NCBI GenBank assembly: GCA_018881555.1 | Contig: JACAXG010000009.1 | Span: 13,229,326-13,293,325, forward strand | Direction of reading: 5' to 3' | Source: Amblyornis subalaris | Taxonomy: Eukaryota; Chordata; Aves; Passeriformes; Ptilonorhynchidae | Length of the DNA: 64,000 bases | Part shown: positions 39,301 through 51,300 of the stretch, piece after piece | How positions within the stretch are numbered: the stretch's first letter is position 1 | How the letters are laid out: every line of letters begins with the position of its first letter | Position numbers and translations under genes: made by a program | The notes under the pieces: generated by a model | Database searches by the model: none | What the model was told of the DNA's origin: nothing | The model's input: only the letters and a program-made list of their open reading frames with translations

Positions 39301-42300
39301 TTTTTTGTAGTTTTATCTTCTACAGTGTTTTTCTCTCCCTTCTTTATATCAAAAATAAAAGCTGAAGCTAAGTTATAACAACAATTAAGTGTTAATTTGA
39401 CATTTGACATATTTGATAGTCCATCTTAGAACCTGGATAAGAAAAGGAAATCTAATCTTTACTCACCAAGATTTTTCTTGTAATAATTAATACTTAGTTC
39501 TGATTTTGCTTAGTTGTTTAATTCCACTTCAGGGGCTGGGAGTGAGGGGGTGGAGTGGGAGGAGACTAGGTTTGGTTGTGATTAGTGGAAAAAAAAACCA
39601 AATAGCACAATTCTTCTTGTTGACCTTTATTTGAATACATTACTTCAACTAAGTGGTATAAGTGGAATGCTATTCCCTGCCAAAAAGCACTTTGTTTATG
39701 GACTTTGACCCTATAGATTATTTTATGTTGTTGTTTAGATTCATTTAGTCTTGGCTGTATAAGTAGTCCTGAGATCCTGGAACTTTCCCTTCAATAGCCA
39801 GCAAATTTTATAATTTTCTCTAAAATTCTTCAGTCTTTCTTGAAGTTGATGAGTAGAGTTTTATGTTTTTAATAGATGTAATGACTGAGAGATGAAGGAA
39901 ACTATAACAGAAAGAATCAGGTACTCATTCGTGTCTTAGTGAATTAGTCAAATTTCCCTTCATGTTCTTTCATGTGGGTGGGAGCTGGGGAGTGTCTTGC
40001 CTGAGGCAGCTCCAACATTTCCTAGTAAGAGACCACCAGCTATTTTTCTTCAGGCTCACTTGATACTATGACATCTATATCTAAACTTAAATTTTGATCA
40101 AACGCTTGTTATGTGCTATGTATTTTAGCTGTTTGACTCTGTGCTTGCATTGCTTTAGTTCATTAAAATCTTGGACAAAAATTCTCTTCGATTGGCTTAG
40201 GAGGAGCTTTTTGTTCACGTGTGTTTAGTTTCTTTTATGGCTTCATGACCTTCTGAACCTTTCAGTTCAGAAAGCTTTATCTTTTAACATACTCTCTTTC
40301 TGAATATGACTCAACAATAAGGGAAGTATATGCATTGTAGAGTACTAACAATCTAATGATTATCTGGAAAAAAACCCTAAGGCTTTGGGTTTACCTGGTT
40401 TGGGAGGCTTCTCCGTGGACTTTTAACGAAATGTGTTCCTTTCTTTGAAGTGCCTGACTGTAATTCAATTACTCAGAAGGTGCTAAATGCTTTAGAGACT
40501 ACATTTTATCAGAACAGTTGTTCCAGCTTTCAGATAAATAACTGTCTTTTTTCCTACTTAAGTAAATTACAGTTTTTTGGATAAGATCCTTGTATGGGAT
40601 TGATCCTTGGACTGAACACTCACTGTGTTCTCATAATCGTTTTATATAACTGCTTTTTGCACTTACACCTTAGCATATATTGTAGTTGAGTTACCGGTTA
40701 TTAAATATCTGTACTTAATAAAATAGCTCATATTTGGTAATTTTATCTTCAGAGATTTTTTTTTCTTCTGGTATTACAAGTTTGAAATTTAGAAATTTGA
40801 ACTTTACTGCTATCTTAAGGTGCAGCAAAACTAAAGGCAGAAGAAAGAAATGGCAAAGATTTGTATAATTTTTCTAAGTAGTCTTCCATGAGTGGCACTG
40901 ATGGCATTTGGGTAAAATGGAAAAAAACGTAGTCCCTACATAGTCTCTGTTAAAATGTTGATAACTTTTCTGCTGTAAGTAGAGTAAGTGATTTGTTGTG
41001 TGAGAAACTGGAAATTAATTTTGCTTGTGGACTGCTTTGATTAGCTGTAAGAAATAATTGACACTGTTGGTTGAAGCAATGACTTGCTAGGGCATACTTA
41101 TTAAACCATGATCCAAAGACTCTCGGATTTATGGGAAATGCTCCTGAATGCAGTGACTGTACAATAAGGTCCTTGAATCTTGGAATGATATAGAAACACA
41201 ATATTGTATCTGTGCTCTATGTTATACCAATGCTAACTGGTTTGTATAACCAAAACATCATTTCTTCATCCTTCAGATGCTTTAGCTGTTGTCATAGAAG
41301 TTGCAAACCACGCCAATGACATCATGAAGCAGGGAGTAAGTATTTTGACTTATGCAGATGGTTGATTAAAGCTTTTTCTCTCTCTCTCTTTTTTTTTTTT
41401 CTTAAAGTCATGGATGCAAGGGCAAGTACTTACCTTCTGCTTTTTCTCCCCATAGGATAACTTTCAGAAACTCATGCAGATCCAATACAGTTTAAATGGA
41501 CACCATGAGATCGTACAGCCAGGAAGGGTAGGTCCCCCAGATGGCACTCAGCAGATTGCAGTGACAGTGCAGCATAGATGATATGAAGCAAAGGACTGAC
41601 ACTGGGATGTACCAAGAAAATTGGTCCATTGCTTCATTCTTCAGTTCTAACAGTCAAACGAATACTGCCTCTCCATATGTGTGGGGGTTTTGTAGACATT
41701 TATCTGATGAAAACTTAGAATTTTTAGAATATGATTCCTTGCCAGATCTTGCAGGCAGGTTTTGTCCTCAAGCTTAACCTTGTATTTGTCATGGCTTCAA
41801 GAACAGCATGGAAAACTGTAATGCAGTCATTCACACTCACTTTTAGGGAAACCTAAGGATAAACAGCTTTTCTCAGAAAGGGAACCTTGAATCCCAAAAC
41901 TTCTGCAGCACTTCTAGTGTAGTAATAATAATCATAATCGTGATAATAGTTATGAAAAAGTCAGCTCATTTGCCTGGCATGTGCCCTAAAAAGCTAAGTT
42001 TTGCATTTCATGTTTTAATTTACTAGGTCTTTTTGAAAGAGGGAACACTGATGAAGCTGTCACGAAAGGTCATGCAGCCACGAATGTTTTTTCTGGTAAG
42101 ATACTGTGTATGTTGCTGTGTGCCTAATACTAGTGTAATTTTAAGTGGTTAAAACATTACACTGCAAACATAACTGATAACTGCAGGTGGTAGAAAAAAT
42201 GACTTAATTGTTGCCGTTCTATTTACTCAGTTCTAATTTAGAGAGATTATCTGTGGCATATGCCACAGATAATTTTAATAGAAGAGCATTTCTGACTAAA

Positions 42301-45300
42301 ATGTACTATTTTGAACAATGCTCATTTAAAATCTGAGAGCTTTTGTGACATTATCTGTGGTACTGCAGAAGGTAACACATTCCTCTTAGCTGTACCAGAT
42401 CTTAAAACCTAGAACTCTCATTGCTGCTATTGCACCCTTCCCTCCCTTCTCCTCTCTCCTTCTCTACCTTTCCCCCTCCTCTCTCCTTCCCCTTGCAGGA
42501 GCCCACATGCATCCTGAGCAAAGCACTGAGTGGAAATTAAGTACTGGGTTCTCTTCCTGTCTGCACTACTGCTTTGTTTTGAAACTTCTATGCATTTCTG
42601 AAGTTTCTGTTTCCACTTGAACCTTTTGTTTATCTCTCCTATTTAGACAGTAAAGCAGCTGTTATCATGTGTAATTTATGGCATTATTGGTCCACAGTCC
42701 TGGCTGAATTCTTTCTTGTAGTTACTGTAATATGAATAAATATTTCCCTAGGCAGTCCTGGGGTACATATTATATGAGTGGTGGTAATACTCTCAAAAAT
42801 CTGGTACTATCTCAAGCTGAACTTCACAAACCAGATATTGCTAATTTGAGTGTCTGTATCTTTGATTGTTTTGTTTTTTGGGGCAGGGGGTTAGTTTGGT
42901 TTGGGGATTTTTTTTAGAAATAAAGGGTACAGGGTAGTGTTTATACCGTTAGACACAATGATTTTTCCATGTACCATGTTGTGAAGATTTAGTAAGGCTC
43001 CTGAAACATTTCCTTATTTTGCAAAGAATCTCATAGTAAAAGCTTATGAGACACTTCAGGTTTTGGTGTTTGTGTGCAGTAAATGAAGTTTGGATCCATG
43101 TGTTGAACAGCACAGAAAATAAAAAAATCTTAGTAACTGTTCAGTAAGTGCACTGAATGAATCTGAGTCTGGTAGAACAGGAAATAAACAGCAGATGCAC
43201 TTTAAACTGGTAAAATTCACAATGTATGGTTAAGTTTGTCCTTATAATCACAAATCGCTAATCTATTCTGCTGTCTCCTAGTTTTTGGATTGCTTTGATT
43301 TGTTTGAATGGTTGATTCTAATATCCTTTTAAAGTAGTTTGCTGTATTATATACCTGTGTACATGAGAAACAATTTTTTCCCTTTTCACAGCCTGTTCTT
43401 TGACATCCGTGCACTGTTTACTCATGTGCCAAATGTATATTTACACAAGGAGGATATAAATAGATATCTATTGTTATCTAAATTCATACATGAAAATGTT
43501 TCTTGGATTCTAAGTGGAATAATAGGAAGTATAGGATGCCGTTCTGGACAGTCATCTCAATGCTGTAGGAGTTCTGTACTTCCAGTAAAATGCATCTGAA
43601 ATTACATGTCTGTTAACAATCTTTAGTCATTAAAAAGCATTCTGTATTACAGTTCAATGATGCCCTGTTGTATACTACTCCAGTTCAGTCAGGGATGTAT
43701 AAACTCAACAACATGTTGTCATTGGCTGGAATGAAGGTGAGTCACTTGTCAAATGAGCCTTTTTCCGAATCTACCTAAACTCAGGCCTTCAAATTTTGAA
43801 AACGCAGCTATGTTTACTGTTGGCAAGAGCTATTAAATATGCTTATGTTCCAGAGCAATCCTACAGGTTTAACGTTTTTTGCAGAATATGGCCTGTGGGA
43901 TTGCTATCTAGGTGTCCCTAAAAAAAATCTGTTGCCACAGGATTGTTGTAGCTGCATTTCACCCAGTGTTGGCCTACTCTGAAATAGTCTGCCTACTTAT
44001 TTTTTATATCATATTTTGTTTAGACTGCCTCACTTTTGCCTTTTAAGTGCTTTTTATTGCTCACACCCAGAGATTAGGCATCTTTGCTGACAAACTCCTG
44101 GTGGATTGATTGTCTGTGGTTTATAGGGATTTGCTAACTGTGAGGGAAGATACGGCTTTTCTTTCTGAGCCCTTGTGGAAAGCATCAAAGTTAAGCCCTG
44201 AGCCCCCCGGGGTAATGAGAAGGGACATGCACGCCATATAATGACACAGTCACTGATGTGACAGTTAACGGGAACAACAAACCATTGCCTTGGGAATCGT
44301 TGTCTCCGGTCCTGTCAGAAGAAATCACCAAGTCCAGTGCAGATCTGGCACTCACGTCCAAAGCTTCGCCGCACTGCAAAATCTCTTTTGCCAGCAGATG
44401 TCTTGTGGTGGCTCAGAACCACTCTTGACTTTTAAGCCTCCTTATGTTTGAAATTTGGTAGCTCAGAAGGATCAACCAGGGTAGTGCAGCCTTTGCCCAC
44501 TCTGGGGTACACCAGTGGGCTACATCTTGTCCTGCAGCGGAAGCAGTGCATTTCTTTGCCCAGTTGCGGGAGGTGCTCAGAGGGTAACATGCTTGGGCAT
44601 GTTGAAGCACAGTGGAAGGTGTCTGACAGCTTTTGAGCATTATTCCCCTGTACCTCTCCAGTGTTTGTATGAGGACCACAGTGAAATAAAAGGATGGGCT
44701 GCATTGTAATCTTAGTGTAGCTGGGCCCTCTGGACCATATGATTTCCTACTCTAGAGTATTTTCTCTTCAAGGTACTCATTCTGCAATAAAAATGTAAGA
44801 GATTTTACAGAAATTAAAATTAAAGCAACCATGAAAGTACCACTTCAGTTTGAATGTGAAGCTTTCTCTCTCTGCTGAAGGTTAAGAAGCCAACCCAGGA
44901 AGCATATCAGAATGAACTGAACATTGAAAGCGTAGAGAGATCCTTCATTCTTTCAGCAAGGTAAGTCTTTCAAATGAACAATGATTTTAAAACTGTGGGA
45001 TTTCAAGCAGACCACACAACCTTTTTATTGCTTGTTTTGCACTTAATGTGGCATAGCTACCCTTGGCTAGAGTGATTACTGAATAGAGGTAATCCGTTAA
45101 TCAGAGTAAATAAAACTCTTGTTTGGTTCCTCTTTTTCACCTTAGCTACACCTTCAGAAACTTCAAGTAAATTGAAATATTACCCTTGCACTACCTTTCC
45201 TTGAGAAGGTTTCAATTTAATTCATTTTAGGCTTTGCTTTTCAGTATTATTCTGTTCTTCCAAAATTCCTGATATGCTCTTTGTTACCAAACTCTCTATG

Positions 45301-48300
45301 TAGCAGCAAAAGGATACATGGTCACTAAGCCCAGGCAGTTCTGGTCACCTTCACTGACATGCCTTTAGCAAAGGCCTGGTTTTGTCAACTGTTGTTTTTA
45401 CGGTGCTTGAGTTGAAATTTTATATGTTCTGACATTTGTGAAAGTGTTGATACCAATGAAGAAGGACATGTTTTCTCTTTTATTTAGCAAAGCTGAGCAA
45501 GAGCAAACTGCTGCTTTTTGTGTAACCTTGTAAATACTGACATGAGAATGCACAAAGATAGCAGTATCTGTAGCTGAGGGGTAGACCAAGGTTAACATTG
45601 TCAAAGAAGCCAAAGGAAATAGCTCAATTGTCAGAGCAGTAGTTATTTATAACAACACAATTGAAGTGAGTATTCTGTATTTCTTCAACAAATGTTTTTT
45701 ATAGTTCTTCTCCACACTCGGGGAAAAAGAAAAAAACACATTTCACAGTTTAGGGTATGATTCTGCTCCAGTATAATAGGAACAGGTCTGTGCTGCTTAG
45801 GTGCCTTGTTGACTGGGTGTCACACAGACACATGAAGGTATTCAGGGGATGGCAGTAGGCAATGTGGATTTATCTCTGCTTGACTTGAAACAGCATTTTG
45901 CTTTTAATTCAGTTGTTTTAAAAAGCTGTAAAAAAAAATAAATTGTAACTTCTGAAAATATTATCATCCTAAAATGCAAGCTACCTATTTTCCACAAAAC
46001 AGGATAGACTAGTCTTTTTGATGAACTGATTAAGTGGTAGATTAAAAGCTACTCTTGGGAAAGATGTGCTGGTCCATCAGGGAAAACCCTATATATAACA
46101 TTCCCATCAAATCTGGCATGGTTTGTGACATGCTTTTGTCTTAACCTTGATATTGCTGGAATTAACCTCATATTACCAACTAAAGCTCTACAATTTGCTT
46201 TTTTTGTTTTAGTGTTGTTGATATTACATCTCTGGGGAGCATTCAGCTCAGTTATTTTTATACTTGCTGGAAGCTCTGTGTGTGCAAGTGCCCTAAGTTA
46301 CACAACAGTGACAGAGAGAGGTTGCATTTGCATGGAATGAAGGAGGTGCTGGAGGCCCCAGATATAAATTANGGTTTTCAGATTGTTTTCTGTCTGTCAC
46401 CAGAACTGGGCCTGTTGTGGTATAGGAGGGAAACAATTGAAAAACACTACCAGCAACAGGTGCTTACATATATTTTTCCCAATTAACTATGTTGTTCCTG
46501 TTGATAAATATCCTAAATGTGAAGAGAATTTGTATCTTGTCAACACAGGCTACATCTTCCTTTGAATGATGCCTCATTCTAACATTTTATTGGCTCCCGT
46601 GTGGTAAAAAAAAAATCTTAATTTCAAAGCTGTTCAAACTTGTCTTAAAGACACTGGAGAAAAATTTCACTTCTGTGGGTTTTTTCCAAATAATAAGCAT
46701 TATGTGGAGTGTAAACCAAAGAAAAGATTCTGAAATGATCCTGGGAGCAGAGGCAGGGAAGTGAAAAATTAGGCTGCTGAAAAAGTGCTAGTAATAAAAA
46801 GTAGGTCAGTTAATAACAGAAGTACAGATTAATGCCTAAACAAGAGTCTTGTCACTTCAGGTTTAGTTTTACTGGCTGCATTAGTATTCCGCTTTATGTA
46901 GTCTGAATTGAGGTTTCAGTTTTCTGGGATATCTGTAGGAATGTGAATTGTTTTTCATGGTACAATGCAGTATTGTACTAGAAATCTCTTCATCAGAGAA
47001 ACACGTCATTGCCTCTGCACGATACAGCACAGTACAGAAGTCAAACTTTGGTCCTGGAAGCAACAGTCATGCCAGCCTGACGTGGTCTGGCCTGTCAGTA
47101 AGACTAGTGAAGAGCTACCCCAGGCAGATAGAACTGCATCTCTTCCTATCCTTACTAAGGGTAGTCAGGCAAGACTAGCTCAGCTGGGAGAGGTGCCCTA
47201 AGGCTCTGATCCTGGCAACATGAGTGATATACTTCTGAGCACCCTCCTGGGGCCACTGAGCTCTTTAGCTCCACTGAGCAGCTGCGATGTGTGCCCCCAG
47301 CACACACATTTGCCAGTAGTAGCCATTGCTGGGGTTCTCTGCAGTCCATTTGAAGCTTTCTACTGTTACGTTAAATCATAAATAAAGAAAAATAAGAATG
47401 GTTAAAAAACCTAAGAAAACCCTGCAATTTTAGTAAACAAAATCACTTTTGAAAGGTTACAACAAACACTGGACCTGCAGCAGGGGAAGCAGTTGGGCTG
47501 GATGGCTGTGGGGAAGGGCCGGGAGTGACAGCAGAAGAAATTGCTTGTTTTGCTGCAGCAAACCATAACATCAATTCAGGTGCTAATGGCACCACCTTTG
47601 CTTTTAAGTTCTGAAGGATTGTAAACAATCCTAAAGGCTACCACTATCAAACCTACCAAGCACAAGCTTCCTAGTGAAATATTAGGGTATAAGCCTGTAG
47701 CTCATTGTGCAAGCTGCTCCATATGGAGCAATGCCCACATGATGGGGGGGGGGGTTTGCACTTAATCTCCAGAAACGGTGCCAAATTTAAAATTTAATTA
47801 ACTAATACAGTTACAGGAATTTAATTAAATGTAACCAGACTTTGAAAAAGCCAAAGGAGTTGCTTAGACTTATGAATATTACTTAGTTAATGCAGACCAG
47901 TTGTTCTTTTAGGATGAGGAAGCAAAGGTAAATAGACTAAACAAAATGTTCTACTCAGAGTGTGAGATATTGGGACAGACACTAATACATTGCTTTGCCC
48001 TCGCCTGTATCTTATTTCCTCTCCTGTTGTTCTGATTTTGTTGCTTTGTGCACTAGATCTTTTTTTTTTTTTTTGCTTGTGCCTCACAGGCTTCCCATGT
48101 GTTTACCTTATTAGATTTGTCCTCTCTGATTCTGTATAGTACTCAGTTTCATCCAGTTCAAACACCCCATTTTCCTTAAAGGTCCAAAGATGATAAAAGC
48201 TTCCAAATTCACCTATAAAACCAATAAATAATAATTGGTGTTAGACACCTCATTTGTGTAAGTCATTGCTTTCCTCTTCCCTAACTTTTGTTTCTATATA

Positions 48301-51300
48301 TTTGTGTTCAATTCCTTGCTTTAAACAAGTTAATTTATTTCATAATTAAGAACTGTGGAAGAGAAAAAAATGTTGGGAGCGGATACCTGCTTAAATTTTA
48401 GAAGCCCTTTTCAAGCTGGCATGGCATCTTAAACAAGCAGTCTAGCTGTTCCTCTGCCACAAAACTGCTTCATCCTTCCTCAGTCTTCTCTGTTTTGCTG
48501 GAACGAGTAGTTGTTCAGCTGTGTGATGAACCCAGTTGGTAAACTGATCCAGAGGAAGGGCAGGTTGATGTCTTGCTTTAATATGGATTTGCTTCCTAAT
48601 CCAGCCCACTGCATATCTATGTGTGTTCTGGCACAAGAGTGAAAATAAGACCTAGTGGCTGAGAGAAAGGATAGCAGGCTGCCCTTTGCAGCAGGAACAG
48701 CATAGATTTATGAAAATAATGGTGTGCCCATGGCCAGAGGAGGTGCTTTGGCACTGCACATAACCCAGTATAGCTGCAGGATCCTGCTGTGCCAGGCACT
48801 CCTTGTTCTCTGAGCTCCTCATGCCGTGCCACTTCAGCCTAATGCTTTCCTTGCACTTGATTAGTGATTCACCAGCTGTGGGATGAAGAGATGGAGTAAG
48901 CTTATCTGTTTATCTCTTTGAGTTAGCTCAAACAATAGAAATATTCTAGAAGAAAAAAGAATTATTTGAAAGTAGCATGAGCTGGTAGGAGCAAATATTG
49001 GGGAGAACAAGGCAGGAGAAGAGTCAGTGTGTTTTTATCTGACAGAAGCTTGGAGTTTCGCAGGGTTGGGTATACGAAGCTGCACTCTGAGACTGAAGGA
49101 AGTGGGGAGAAAAAAGTCTTGTTGAAATTTCAGGTTGCCTTCAAGAGGGAAGGCCCATGCCTTTGTTCTGGAAGCATCATTTAAACAAGTATTATTCAGG
49201 CTATTCAAGGATCCAGGGAGAAGAGAGAAGCAAGGACAGGCAAGCCTTGAAAGAATCACAGGTATTTGGGAAGGAGGAATGGGAAGTAGGGAATCTGCAG
49301 GACAACAACAGATACAGAAATCTTTTTTAGTATTAGTCAACACAAATAACTAACACCATGCCAACAGTTAAAAATTAATGCCAGTTTCAGTAGGAATTGT
49401 AGATGGTCTATAAACTGAAATTGCAGGAGAGTTACATCAATGTGCAATAAAGCTACTGGAATTCTAATCGACACTTGCTTCTTAGTTTTAAATGTTAGTA
49501 ATAATAAATTGCTTTTGTGGTTTTTTTACTCCAACAGTTCTGCTACAGAAAGAGATGAGTGGTTAGAAGCTATCTCCAAGTCAATTGAAGAGTATACAAA
49601 AAAGAGAATCACCTTTAATCCAAGCAAAAGTCTTGAAGAGGTATATGATACCATTATTTTTGGTTTGTTCACTTTTTGAATATAAAGTTTCCTTACAGGT
49701 GTTTAGAGAAGCAAGAGGTATTCCATGATGAATAATAAAGCAGGATGGTAAATGATAATTGAACAGATGGTAGAACACAATAGTATTTCATAATGGTATC
49801 TACTTCATAAATTTAAAATTATTTTCTTCAAAAGAACCCAAACCAGCTTTTGCAGTTCTCTCTGTAGTCTTGTGAACAGAAAGATGAAATGAAAAGATTT
49901 TAGAATAAAGCAGCTATGGATACAAGTAGGCTGGTAAAGCTTGAAAGTCACACAGCCTTTGTGAACTACTTAAATGCAGTTCTGTTGTCAGGCTTGCATT
50001 ATAATGGTCCCTGATGGAATAGTACATAACATTTAAGACCATGACAATTTATCAGAGAAGGCTTTCCAACATCATTAGCATTATCCTATAATCACTGATG
50101 AAGACTAGACATATTTCTCCTCACTGAATGTATTGATATTGTGCCTATGTTCTCTCAGGCAGATCCAGAGAAACAGGAAGAAGATAGTCCTCTAGGATCA
50201 AAGGCTCCAATCTGGATCCCTGACACCAGAGCCACTATGTGCATGATCTGCACAAGTGAATTCACGCTGACATGGAGAAGGCACCACTGCAGGGCGTGCG
50301 GAAAGGTCGGGTGATTTTGTGATGACCTTTTTTGTGAGTCATTCAGGTTCCGTGTGTGGCATTCAGGTGCAGCCTGATCACCCCAACTACTCTCTTAAGC
50401 AAACACTGTACTATGACAATTATGTGGATTAGAACCAACATGTTGGGGTTAGTGGTTTGGAGGCTGGTTTTTGGACAGGTGTTATGACAGACCAGTGTTC
50501 AACCTTCAACCCGCTACATGTTATTTATTTTGCATTCTGGAGTGCTATGTATGGTTGCTTTAGCAATTACATTATACCCATGAATGTTAGCTGAAATGAA
50601 GAAATATCCTCCTCACTAATTTTCAAAATAACAATTTTTGATTTTAAGTTAGTACCAACCTTGTTTTATCTTTTACACTTACGAAAGGTACGTCTAATAA
50701 ACCGTTATCTTTTTTGTTTTAATCTAGTGAGAATACAAAATTAGAATTCAATGCAGTTGAGACATCTGTGTTGTGGAGAAATCCTCAGGAGAGCAATGGC
50801 TTTTTAGCTATTTCTTAAAAAAATTATGATTTAAACAGTTCAGTAGCACAGTAGGCTTGTTCTGTTTTTCATGGATTGTTAACGTTGGCTTCTTGACTCA
50901 TGTAATTCACTGATTTTTTTTATAGTTAAATTTTTATCATTTAGAGGAGGAAAGAGCAGCATGTTGAACATAAAGACATAGGAAAAAGCCAAGATCTTAA
51001 ACCATTTGCACTGCAAAATAGTGCCTATTTCAGGTTCTGTTATGGGCTTAACAGTGCTGAAGTGAATGTCTTTGGATATTTGGTGATTTACAGGTGCATA
51101 TCATGTACAATAATGCTTTTGTCTGTTTCCAGATTGTCTGTCAAGCTTGTTCATCAAACAAACATGGCTTAGACTACATGAAAAACCAGCCAGCCAGAGT
51201 ATGTGATCATTGCTTCAGGGAGCTACAAAAGCAAGGTAAAGAAAATCTTCACAAACTGTCTTAATTTGTGGCCTTTATTAACATGGTATGTCTGTGCCTC

